Both the position numbers and the translations under genes were made by a program. A DNA stretch of 32,920 bases, taken from the NCBI GenBank assembly GCA_937949535.1, contig CALEDI010000176.1:1-32920 (forward strand), read 5' to 3'. The notes under the pieces were generated by a model. It was not told the DNA's origin. It worked only from the letters and a program-made list of their open reading frames with translations, and searched no databases. Position 1 is the first letter of the stretch. Each line of letters begins with the position of its first letter. Below are positions 8,931 to 17,327 of the stretch, one piece after another. The stretch is from an uncultured Lewinella sp. Lineage in GTDB: Bacteria; Bacteroidota; Bacteroidia; Chitinophagales; Saprospiraceae.

Positions 8931-9300
8931 GCCGAGTAAATGCGTTACGAAGCAACAAACACTGCTAACACTCGCCTTGGAAAGGCTCGACCAGAGAGAA
9001 AGGCTATCCTCAAGAAGCAACAATTAAAACCGGCCGAGTAAATGCGTTGCGAAGTAACAAACACTGCTAACACTCGCCTTGGAAAGGCTCGACCAGAGAG
9101 AAAGGCTATCCTCAAGAAGCAACACTTAAAACCGGCCGAGTAGTACCGTCGCGAAGCAACAACCCAAAGCAAACACTCGCCCTGGAAAGGCTCGACCGGA
9201 GAGAAAGGCTATCCTCAAGAAGCAACAATTAAAACCGGCCGAGTAGTACCGTTGCGAAGCAACAAACACTGCTAACACTCGCCCTGGAAGGGCTCGACCG
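8931..9300. repeat. 102-bp tandem repeat, about 3.6 copies, carrying the same hairpin in inverted orientation
   Basis: GCCGAGTA... units start at 8931, 9033, 9135 and 9238; each includes CTCGCCYTGGAARGGCTCGACC (8971, 9073, 9176, 9278). Confidence 0.93.
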
Positions 9301-9355
9301 GGAGCTAAAGGCTCGACCAAAGCCAAAACCTCACCCTGCACCCGCGCCCGCGCCC

Positions 9356-9395
9356 AAAAAACAACGGCCCCATTCGCAAAAGCGCGAATGGGGCC
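9356..9395 (-). terminator. Intrinsic terminator of bamA
   Basis: Minus strand: GGCCCCATTCG-N8-CGAATGGGGCC followed by GTTGTTTTTT. Confidence 0.88.
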
Positions 9396-9420
9396 GAAGC
9401 GCCTGAATTAACAGTAGAGT

Positions 9421-11955
9421 TTACTCCGGCTCGAAGCCAAGAATAATGTTGAACGTACTCCTGTTGCCGTTCTCTGACGTCTCTATGTCTTTGTCGAAAC
9501 CTAAGCCCCAATCGAAGCCAAGGGTACCAAACATCGGGAGGAAAACGCGGGCACCGAAACCGGCAGAGCGCTTGAGGTCAAATGGGTTGAAGTCTCGGCC
9601 CATCCGCCAAGCATTACCCGCCTGAGCGAAAGCCAATACGAAGATCGTACTAGATGGGTTGAGGCTGAGTGGGTAACGCAGTTCCATGGTATACTTACTG
9701 AAGATCGGCGTAGCACCTTGGCGGCCAGTAACTGGGTTGATGTTAGACTCTATCTCGCTAATTTCATACCCACGCATAGAAATAATGTCTACGCCAGCGA
9801 ACTGGAATTGTTGGTTATTAATCCCGTCGCCACCCAACTGGAAGCGTTCGAAGGGCGATACCCCCGTTACGTTATCATAAGAACCGAGGAAACCGATTTT
9901 AGCCTGTGTTTTGAGGACGAACTTACCCACCAACGGCGTGTACCAGTCGGCATTCAAACGCCATTTGTGGTACTCTAGGTAGCGGAAGCGTTCTTCTACG
10001 TCGGCGAGGTCTTCGGGGTCGCTACTGCGTAAGCCAAGGGCGCGGTAAGGCGGCGTGATCTGGGCCGTGAGTTCGATGTTGGAGCCTTGCTTAGGGAAGA
10101 TAGGGTCCGTAGCGGTAGAGCGCGCCAGCGTAAACTGGAAGCTGAAGTTGTTGTAATTGCCCGTCCGTACGCTTTCGCCTTTATCGGTTACGAAGAGTTC
10201 CGTCCAGTTGTCGAGGCCGAGGGTCTGGAGGTTGATACCTGCGCGGAATACGAAGTTGTCGTCTGGCCAGCGTAAGCGAGTACCGAAGCTTACGGCTGCT
10301 TGCTGGATGATGAGCTTACGCGGAATAGCTTCGCTACCTAGGTTGTACTTATTGTAGAAACCCGAAACAGTAAGGGAAGTAGGGCGCTTACCGCCAAGCC
10401 AAGGCTCGGTAAGGCTAGCGTTGTAGCTCTGGAAGAACTGCCCGTTGGTTTGTGCCCGGAGGCTGAGGCGTTGGCCGTCGCCTTGCGGCAGCGGGTGCCA
10501 AGCTTCTTTGTTGAAGAGGTTGCGCAACGAGAAGTTGTTGAAGGTTACGCCCAGCGTACCGATTACGCCTCGGAGACCACCCCAACCCGCACTGAGTTCG
10601 AGCTGGTCGGAAGGTTTCTCTTCTACGGTATAGATGATGTCTACCGTTCCTCGGTCGGGGTTTACCGGCGTGTCAATACCGAGGGTTTCTTGGTTGAAGT
10701 AGCCCAAACCGATGATCTGCCGCTGAGAGCGGATAATATCGGAGCGGGAGAACTTCTGCCCAGGGCGGGTAAATACTTCCCGGCGCACTACGTGCTCGTG
10801 GGTACGGTCGTTGCCGTTGATGACCACCTTGTCGATCGTCGCTTGCGGCCCTTCAAAGATGCGCATCTCTAAGTCGATGGAGTCGCCTTCGATGGCGACC
10901 TCAATGGGGTCTACGCTAAAGAAGAGGTAGCCGTTGTCCATGTAGAGGGAAGACACATCGGCATTGTCTTGGCTGAAAGAGAGGCGACTTTGCAGTTCTT
11001 CTTCGTTGAAGACGTCTCCTTTGTCGATGCCGAGTACTTGGCTGAGGGTTTCTTCGTCGTAGATAGAGTTGCCCTTCCAAGCGATGTTTCGGTAGTAGTA
11101 TTGGTTGCCTTCGTTTACGCTGATATCGATCACCATTCTGCCGTCTTCGTTGCGGTAAATGCTGTCGCCCAAGATGCGCGCATCGCGGTAGCCGAGGGTG
11201 TTGTAGTAAGCAATGACGGCTTCTTTATCGTCTTCGTATAGTTCCGGGCGGAATTTGGAGCTTTTCAGGAGTCGGCCTTTCTGGCTGGTCTCGTCCATCT
11301 GCTTACGGAGTTTCTTTTGCTTTACGGCCGTTGCGCCTATGAAGTTGATTTCATCAATCTTCACCCGATCTTTGCGGTCTACCTCAAATACAAGGCGGAC
11401 GGAGTTGGCCCGCGAGGTATCCATAATTTCTTCCACCTTCACGGTAGCATCTAGGAAGCCCTTTTCTACGAAGTATTCCCGCACGCCTTCGGCGGCGTTC
11501 ACCTTCGCATCTTCCGTAACGATGCCTCCCCGGACGATGTAACCGTTGACGACCTCGTTCAGGTCTTCGTGCTTGCCCTGCTTCACGCCTCGGTAGCTGT
11601 GGCGGAGGAAGCGCGGCCGCTCCTCTACGCGCAAGCGCAAGAAGATCACGTCTCCGATCACTTTTTCCTGCTCGATGGCAACATCGGTGAAGAGGCGAAG
11701 CCGCCAGAGGTTCTTGATGGCGCGGGGAATATCTGGCCCCGGAATACGGATTTTATCGCCAACGCTCAGCCCGGTAACACCAATGATGGCGTTCTGCTCG
11801 GCGAAGAAGGCGCCTTCAACAGAAATTGCACCAATTTCATACTCCTGCGGGCTGGAGTAATCGTAGACCGGCAGGTTCAGGGTATCCGTCTGTGCAGTCG
11901 CCGCAGCAACCGTAAAAAGACAGAGTAGGAAGGATATGTAAACGCTTAGTTTCAT
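9421..11955 (-). CDS. bamA: Outer membrane protein assembly factor BamA
   Basis: Signal peptide MKLSVYISFLLCLFTVAAATAQ; POTRA repeats; Omp85 barrel ending ...FNIILGFEPE. Start placed at 11955 rather than the track's 12075. Confidence 0.93.
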   Translation of the reverse strand: MKLSVYISFLLCLFTVAAATAQTDTLNLPVYDYSSPQEYEIGAISVEGAFFAEQNAIIGVTGLSVGDKIRIPGPDIPRAIKNLWRLRLFTDVAIEQEKVIGDVIFLRLRVEERPRFLRHSYRGVKQGKHEDLNEVVNGYIVRGGIVTEDAKVNAAEGVREYFVEKGFLDATVKVEEIMDTSRANSVRLVFEVDRKDRVKIDEINFIGATAVKQKKLRKQMDETSQKGRLLKSSKFRPELYEDDKEAVIAYYNTLGYRDARILGDSIYRNEDGRMVIDISVNEGNQYYYRNIAWKGNSIYDEETLSQVLGIDKGDVFNEEELQSRLSFSQDNADVSSLYMDNGYLFFSVDPIEVAIEGDSIDLEMRIFEGPQATIDKVVINGNDRTHEHVVRREVFTRPGQKFSRSDIIRSQRQIIGLGYFNQETLGIDTPVNPDRGTVDIIYTVEEKPSDQLELSAGWGGLRGVIGTLGVTFNNFSLRNLFNKEAWHPLPQGDGQRLSLRAQTNGQFFQSYNASLTEPWLGGKRPTSLTVSGFYNKYNLGSEAIPRKLIIQQAAVSFGTRLRWPDDNFVFRAGINLQTLGLDNWTELFVTDKGESVRTGNYNNFSFQFTLARSTATDPIFPKQGSNIELTAQITPPYRALGLRSSDPEDLADVEERFRYLEYHKWRLNADWYTPLVGKFVLKTQAKIGFLGSYDNVTGVSPFERFQLGGDGINNQQFQFAGVDIISMRGYEISEIESNINPVTGRQGATPIFSKYTMELRYPLSLNPSSTIFVLAFAQAGNAWRMGRDFNPFDLKRSAGFGARVFLPMFGTLGFDWGLGFDKDIETSENGNRSTFNIILGFEPE

Positions 11956-12046
11956 TCTAATAGAAGGTTTGGAGCCTATAGTAAAATCAGGGGGGGAAGG
12001 CTCCCGGGGTAAAAGACAAGGTTCAGAGCAAGGAGGTTGGTCTGGT

Positions 12047-12787
12047 TCAAGATAGTTGCTCACTTGTTTTGCCAAACCGCCGTTCCCGTTGCTGGAAATC
12101 GAGGATAGCGGCGTGTAAGTCTGGCTTACGAAACTCTGGCCAGAATACAGGGCTGAAGTAAAACTCAGCGTAGGCGGCTTGCCAGAGGAAGAAGTTGCTT
12201 AGGCGGTGTTCTCCGCTGGTTCGGATGATGAGTTCTGTGTCGGGAAACTCACGGGTAGAAAGTTGCTGATCGATCAGGGATTCATCAATTTTGGCAGGGT
12301 CCATCCGGCCAGCGGCTACTTCGCCTGCGATGCGGCGCATCGCGTTGGTGATGTCCCATTTCCCGCTGTAGTTGAGGGCAAGGATCAGTTCCATACCTTC
12401 GTTTTGGGCGGTGTTGGCGATGCCGAACTTGAGGGCGTCGCGGGTGGCTTCCGGCAAACCGGAGATGTCTCCCACCGCCCGCAAACGGATGTTGTTTTTG
12501 AGTAAGGTCTCCATTTCGGAGCCGATTGTATCCACGAGTAGCTGCATCAGCGCACCTACTTCCATCTCCGGCCGGCTCCAGTTTTCGGTACTGAAGGCGT
12601 AGAGCGACAGGCACTCAACGCCAAGCTCCGCGCAACCTTCTACGGTTGCCCGAACGGCCTCTACGGCCGAATGGTGACCGAAGACGCGCGGTTTGCCTTG
12701 CTCGGTGGCCCAACGGCCGTTGCCGTCCATAATCACGCCAATGTGGCGCGGAAGACGGGATTTATCGATTTGGTTTTTTGGTTCCAT
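12047..12787 (-). CDS. uppS: Isoprenyl transferase (undecaprenyl diphosphate synthase)
   Basis: PRHIGVIMDGNGRWA, SLYAFSTENWSRP, TELIIRTSGEHRLSNFFLWQAAYAEFYF signatures. Confidence 0.96.
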   Translation of the reverse strand: MEPKNQIDKSRLPRHIGVIMDGNGRWATEQGKPRVFGHHSAVEAVRATVEGCAELGVECLSLYAFSTENWSRPEMEVGALMQLLVDTIGSEMETLLKNNIRLRAVGDISGLPEATRDALKFGIANTAQNEGMELILALNYSGKWDITNAMRRIAGEVAAGRMDPAKIDESLIDQQLSTREFPDTELIIRTSGEHRLSNFFLWQAAYAEFYFSPVFWPEFRKPDLHAAILDFQQRERRFGKTSEQLS

Positions 12788-12803
12788 ACCTATTTAAGAG
12801 GCG

Positions 12804-12811
12804 CAAAGGTA
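12804..12811 (-). promoter_or_regulatory. Promoter -7 element TACCTTTG for uppS
   Basis: Minus-strand TACCTTTG fits TAnnTTTG and lies 16 nt before the uppS ATG. Confidence 0.55.
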
Positions 12812-12817
12812 AGGGTT

Positions 12818-12892
12818 CCATCGGGATTCTTGTTTGGGCCAGACGCAATTCGCTTCGCTCATTGCGTCCGGCCCAAACAAGAATCCCGATGG
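12818..12892. repeat. Long hairpin: 32-nt arms with one mismatch and an 11-nt loop
   Basis: CCATCGGGATTCTTGTTTGGGCCAGACGCAAT / ATTGCGTCCGGCCCAAACAAGAATCCCGATGG. Confidence 0.93.
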
Positions 12893-12910
12893 GCGTAAGC
12901 ACAGCGTCCC

Positions 12911-15121
12911 TTAAAAATCCAGCCCGAGCCCAAGCAGAACGTTGCGCCCTGCCTGCGGATACATGCCTTTCAGGAGCGTCTCTTCGCCCACGAAGTTGTA
13001 GCGGTAGCCCCAGCCGTTGGTGACGTAGAGGTTGTCGGCAACGTTGCGAACGAGCAAGGTGAAACGCAGCGCGCCGAGACGGGATTCGCCCTGCGGGCGC
13101 AGGGTGTAGGCGAGGCGAAAGTCGGTATAGTCGTAGGCTTCTAGGGCGGCGGCTTCGGTTCCGGAGTTGTCTACGTAGCGCTCGCCGACGAACTTAGATT
13201 GTAGGCCAGCTTCTAGCAGATGCGGGCCGGCGTTGACGAATTTGTAGTTGAGGCCGAGGGTACCGACGAAACCGGGGCTGAAGGCCAGCGGCGTGTCTTC
13301 GCGCTCCACCTCGTCTTGGCCGAGCCAACCAAAGTTTTCGTCGTAGCTGTCAATAAATTCGGTGTAGGCCCGTATGCGGTTGCGGCTCAGGGCAAGGTTA
13401 CCGCCGATGTCCATCCGGTCGGTAATTTGGTAGCCGCCCTGCAGCTCTAGGCCGAGGCGGTAAGAGTTAGGCACGTTGGCGCGCAGCAGCTCGCCTACGT
13501 CGTTGAGTTCGCCGGTTACTACGAGTTGGTCGCGGTAATCCATGTGGTAGAGGTTCGCGCCGTAGTTGAAGTTGCGGCCTTGACGACGAATACCGATTTC
13601 TGTGTTCAACAATTTTTCGGCCCGGGGGCGGGTGCTGAGTGGGTTTTCGGTGTAGTCGTTGCGGTTAGGCTCTCGTTGTGCAACGCCAAAGCTTGCGTAG
13701 ACCTGCCCGCCGGAGGGGAGCTCGTACAGCAAGCCAGCTTTGGGGTTGAAGAAAGTGTGCGTCGCGGTCTCGTCGATGCGGCTGAGGTCGTTGGCGAAGC
13801 CAAGGAACTCGTAGCTCACGTGGCGAACCTGGAGATCGAGGTAGGCGGAGAAGCGGTCTGAGACGGCGTAGTTGGAGCGGAGGTAGTTGGAGACGTCGCG
13901 CTTGGTGCCGTCGTTGTCGTAGTAACGGTCGCGGATTTCGGAATCGCCGGCGTTTCTGGCCCAGATGACTTCGCCGTAGTGGCCGCCGAGGTATTCGTTG
14001 ATAGAGCCGCCAAAGGTCAGGTCAAACTTGCTGTTGGCGAGATAGCGGAGGCTATAGACGGTTCCGTAGAAGTGGTTATCGAGCCAGCGGCGGCGGATGA
14101 GGTCTAGCCCCTCAGCCCCCAAGGGGGGAGCAGAGATACCGTAGTCTTCGGGGTCTTCATCAGCTTTGTACTGCTCGAAGTAGCCGAGGCCACGGGTGTA
14201 GTGGCCGCTGATGCCGAGTTTCCACTTGCCACCAAATTCGTTGTTGTAGTGGAGTTGGAAGTGATTTTGGCGGTAGTTGTCTACTTCGTTGTCGTAGGGT
14301 TCGCCTTCTTTTTCGGTGCCGACGGAGTTGTAGGTGCGGCCGAACTCATCTATTTCGTCTTGGGTGACGCCGTTCCAGGATTGGTACGTCACTTCGTTTC
14401 CACCGAATGCATTAAACCGCCACACTGCACCTGCGTCCGCGCCCACATACGTGATGCCTGCGTAGTAACCTTCGAGGTCTGCCGTAGCGCGGTCCACGTA
14501 GCCATCGGAATGGGTTTTGCTGTAGCGCGCATCGACTTTCAGGCCGTTGTCCATCAATCCGGAGGTATAGTTCACGGAGCCGCGCTGTGTTCCGAAGCTT
14601 CCCAAGCCACCGTCGATGCTGAGCTTGGGTTCTTCGCTGATTTGGTTGGTATTGAAGTCGATGGTAGCCCCGAAGGCGCCCGCGCCGTTCGTGCTCGTGC
14701 CTACCCCGCGCTGGATCTGGATGTTGTCGGCCGAGCTGGAGAAATCGGGTAAGTTGACCCAAAAAACGCCTTGGCTCTCGGAGTCGTTGTAAGGTATGCC
14801 GTTGATGGTCACGTTGGTCCGCGTTGGGTCGGAGCCGCGAATCCAGATGCCGGTGTAGCCCGTTCCCGTGCCCGCATCGGAGCTGACCACGACGGAGGGC
14901 GTCCACTTTAGGAGGTAGGGCGCGTCTTGGCCGAGGTTGCGGGCCTGGATTTCTTCGCGAGAGACCTCCACGTAGGTGACGGGAGTGGAAGATTGGGCGC
15001 GGGTAGCCGTGACGGTGACGTCCGCATCAATGGTACTCAAAACTAAAGTGTCTTGGTTTTGCGCGTTTACCGATACGAGTGTAGTGAGCGCCAGTATGGC
15101 GCAGAGTAAAAATCGCTTCAT
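12911..15121 (-). CDS. TonB-dependent receptor, probably for thiamine or a thiamine precursor
   Basis: 736 aa; plug and barrel with VTVTATRAQSSTPVTYVEVSREEIQARNLGQDAPYLLKWTPSVVVSSDAGTGTGYTGIWIRGSD; substrate inferred from the upstream TPP riboswitch. Confidence 0.92.
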   Translation of the reverse strand: MKRFLLCAILALTTLVSVNAQNQDTLVLSTIDADVTVTATRAQSSTPVTYVEVSREEIQARNLGQDAPYLLKWTPSVVVSSDAGTGTGYTGIWIRGSDPTRTNVTINGIPYNDSESQGVFWVNLPDFSSSADNIQIQRGVGTSTNGAGAFGATIDFNTNQISEEPKLSIDGGLGSFGTQRGSVNYTSGLMDNGLKVDARYSKTHSDGYVDRATADLEGYYAGITYVGADAGAVWRFNAFGGNEVTYQSWNGVTQDEIDEFGRTYNSVGTEKEGEPYDNEVDNYRQNHFQLHYNNEFGGKWKLGISGHYTRGLGYFEQYKADEDPEDYGISAPPLGAEGLDLIRRRWLDNHFYGTVYSLRYLANSKFDLTFGGSINEYLGGHYGEVIWARNAGDSEIRDRYYDNDGTKRDVSNYLRSNYAVSDRFSAYLDLQVRHVSYEFLGFANDLSRIDETATHTFFNPKAGLLYELPSGGQVYASFGVAQREPNRNDYTENPLSTRPRAEKLLNTEIGIRRQGRNFNYGANLYHMDYRDQLVVTGELNDVGELLRANVPNSYRLGLELQGGYQITDRMDIGGNLALSRNRIRAYTEFIDSYDENFGWLGQDEVEREDTPLAFSPGFVGTLGLNYKFVNAGPHLLEAGLQSKFVGERYVDNSGTEAAALEAYDYTDFRLAYTLRPQGESRLGALRFTLLVRNVADNLYVTNGWGYRYNFVGEETLLKGMYPQAGRNVLLGLGLDF

Positions 15122-15135
15122 TGCGAGAATAATTT

Positions 15136-15225
15136 TTCCCTTCCCGGCATTACCCGGGCAGGTTCCTGATTAAATAAACCAAGGGTTTGATCTCAGCCGA
15201 CGAAAAGCGCCAGCACCCCTTTATC
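15136..15225 (-). promoter_or_regulatory. TPP riboswitch (THI element)
   Basis: Minus strand: GGGGTGCTGGCGCTTTTCGTCGGCTGAGATCAAACCCTTGG...AATCAGGAACCTGCCCGGGTAATGCCGGGAAGGGA; matches conserved GGGGUGC, GGCUGAGA, ACCCUU, GAACCUG, GGGUAAUGCC and AGGGA blocks. Confidence 0.93.
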
Positions 15226-15231
15226 GGGGGC

Positions 15232-15239
15232 AAAGGTAC
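15232..15239 (-). promoter_or_regulatory. Promoter -7 element TACCTTTG upstream of the TPP riboswitch
   Basis: Same octamer as upstream of uppS and the methyltransferase gene. Confidence 0.55.
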
Positions 15240-15715
15240 GGTAAGGGGAGGTATTTAGGTTGCAGGGTGCTTCGTTTGTGCCACCAACTCGCCAGTCGAA
15301 TCCTTTTTTGTCGCTGCTTTGAAGGAAGAATTTGGTTATTACAACCAGTACTTGTCTCTTGATAGGACAGACGTTAATTCTACAACAAAAAAGTTCGCCT
15401 GTCGAGTTTGGAGAAGTTCATCAAACATCCTTATCCCCCTACCTCGGATGCATCTTTTGGTAGCGAAACGGAGGCGTTAGCCGGAGTGTCGTTTCCAAAA
15501 AATCCTCGGAGGTGTGGCCCTACGGTGAAGCAATCAGCATTAAGCGATCAAGTGGCCGAAGACAACAGCGGCAATCTGAACCCTGAATGCTAACCGCTGA
15601 ACTCTACAACTTGTCATCCCTCACCAAAACGCCCTATCTTCGCGCCCCGCAAACCTAATTCGCCCCCACCACGTTACCCCACCAGCCAACGCTCACTTCA
15701 TTCTGGCCCCTAAGT

Positions 15716-16462
15716 ATGCTGATCAACACTTTTCTTTACCATTTCGGGCAGTACGTGCTCCTACTGAAATCTGCCGTCGCGAAGCCGGAGCGGTTTTCGA
15801 TGTATTATAAGGAGACGATCCGCCAGATGGACGCCATCGGCGTCGGGTCGGTATTCATCGTGATCCTGATCTCGATGTTCATCGGTATGGTGACGGCGGT
15901 ACAGTTTGCCGACCAACTGGGCGACAGCTTCGTGCCGACCTACTACATCGGCTACATTGTACGCGACATCACGATCATCGAGATGGCCCCAACAATTACT
16001 TGTTTGGTGCTGGCCGGTAAGGTAGGCTCCAACCTCGCCGCCGAAATTGGCGGTATGCGGCAGAAGGAGCACATCGACGCGATGGAGATCATGGGCGTCA
16101 ATACGGCTGCGTACCTGATTATGCCTAAGCTGGTGGCGGCGGTCTTCGTGATTCCGCTGCTGGTAGCCATTTCTGCCTTCGTTTCCATCATCGGTGGTTA
16201 CGTGGCTACCGTGCTGCCGGGGTCGTTATCGCATACGGAATATGTTTTGGGCCTCCGTTCTTACTTCGTTCCGCGCTACGTATTCATGATGTTCGTCAAA
16301 GCCTCCGTATTTGCTTTCTTGCTTACTTCCGTGAGTTGCTACCTTGGCTACTACGTTAAGGGCGGAAGCATCGAACTGGGCGAAGCGAGTACCAATGCGG
16401 TGGTCGTTTCCAACGTCCTCATCCTGCTATTTGATTTCATCATTGCCCTGCTGCTGACCTAA
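15716..16462 (+). CDS. mlaE: MlaE-family ABC transporter permease
   Basis: MFIGMVTAVQFADQLG...EMAPTITCLVLAGKVGSNLAAEIGGMRQKEHIDAMEIMGVNTAAYLIMPKLVA. Confidence 0.93.
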   Translation: MLINTFLYHFGQYVLLLKSAVAKPERFSMYYKETIRQMDAIGVGSVFIVILISMFIGMVTAVQFADQLGDSFVPTYYIGYIVRDITIIEMAPTITCLVLAGKVGSNLAAEIGGMRQKEHIDAMEIMGVNTAAYLIMPKLVAAVFVIPLLVAISAFVSIIGGYVATVLPGSLSHTEYVLGLRSYFVPRYVFMMFVKASVFAFLLTSVSCYLGYYVKGGSIELGEASTNAVVVSNVLILLFDFIIALLLT

Positions 16463-16486
16463 CCCAAGCCCGCTAGAACATCCGCT

Positions 16487-17266
16487 ATGATCCGTACGAT
16501 CGACATCGAAAAATCCTTCGGGGAGAACCACGTGCTCAAGGGCATCACTACCGAATTTCACGACGGAAAGCCGAACCTCATCATCGGCGCCTCCGGCGCC
16601 GGTAAGACCGTGCTCCTAAAGCTGCTCATCGGTCTTTTCACCCCTACCTCAGGGCAGGTCTTCTACGACGATACCAATATCTTCGAGTTAAACAAAAAAG
16701 AGCTGCGCCAAATCCGGATGAAGATCGGGATGCTCTTTCAGGGCAATGCCCTCTTCGACTCCTTGACCGTAGGCGAAAACATCCGCTTCCCGATGGATAT
16801 GTTCACCCGCCGAACCGCCAAGGAAAAGCAGATGCGCGTAGATGAATGCCTCGAAATGGTCAATATGGAAGGTATCAATGACCGCTACCCCTCGGAAGTA
16901 TCCGGCGGAATGCAGAAGCGCGTCGGCATCGCCCGCGCGATGGTTTTGGAGCCCAAGTACCTGTTCTGCGACGAGCCCAACTCCGGCCTAGACCCCCAGA
17001 CCTCCATCCTGATCGACGAGCTGATCTGCGAACTCACCAACCGCAACAACATCACGACCGTCATCAATACCCACGACATGAACTCCGTGATGGGCATCGG
17101 CGATAACATCCTGCTCATGAAGCACGGCCACGTTGCTTGGCGCGGAGACAAATCCCAAGTACTAGAAAGCGATAATGAAACGCTGGAGGACTTCATTTTT
17201 GCTAGTCCGTTTTTACAGCGGCTTAGAGAGGATGCGCTTAAGTTGCGGAACCGGGAAAGGGGGTAG
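16487..17266 (+). CDS. mlaF: ABC transporter ATP-binding protein (MlaF-like)
   Basis: Walker A GASGAGKT; signature VSGGMQKRVGIARAM; Walker B YLFCDEPNSGLDP; adjacent to mlaE. Confidence 0.93.
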   Translation: MIRTIDIEKSFGENHVLKGITTEFHDGKPNLIIGASGAGKTVLLKLLIGLFTPTSGQVFYDDTNIFELNKKELRQIRMKIGMLFQGNALFDSLTVGENIRFPMDMFTRRTAKEKQMRVDECLEMVNMEGINDRYPSEVSGGMQKRVGIARAMVLEPKYLFCDEPNSGLDPQTSILIDELICELTNRNNITTVINTHDMNSVMGIGDNILLMKHGHVAWRGDKSQVLESDNETLEDFIFASPFLQRLREDALKLRNRERG

Positions 17267-17319
17267 TAGTGTAGTTCGGTAGCGACTACATTACTACATT
17301 ACCACATTACTACACTACT
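17265..17319. repeat. Simple-sequence TAGTAATG-type repeat with 11-bp inverted ends
   Basis: AGTAGTGTAGT (17265-17275) versus ACTACACTACT (17309-17319); intervening ACATTACTACATTACCACATTAC. Confidence 0.6.
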
Positions 17320-17327
17320 TTTACGTC

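Larger units (their letters stand above)
7920..9355. mobile_element. RAYT-containing element with 44-bp terminal inverted repeats and internal tandem hairpin arrays
   Basis: Left end GGGCGCGGGCGCGGGTGCGGGGAGCGGTTTTGGCTTCGGTCGAG (7920-7963) matches the reverse complement of 9312-9355 at 40/44 positions; encloses the Y1 transposase ORF and two arrays. Confidence 0.75.

Noticed and set aside
7971-9300. Possible CRISPR array
   Set aside because: Repeats are directly tandem with near-identical spacers, periods of 55 and 102 bp, and no cas genes nearby.
8945-9341. Minus-strand ORFs with 34-aa repeats (FLRIAFLSGRAFPRRVLAVFVAS)
   Set aside because: Explained by the 102-bp non-coding tandem array, whose period is a multiple of 3.
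16587-16602. GGCGCC-TCC-GGCGCC hairpin resembling the REP format
   Set aside because: Encodes the Walker A region GASGAGKT of mlaF; best explained by codon usage.
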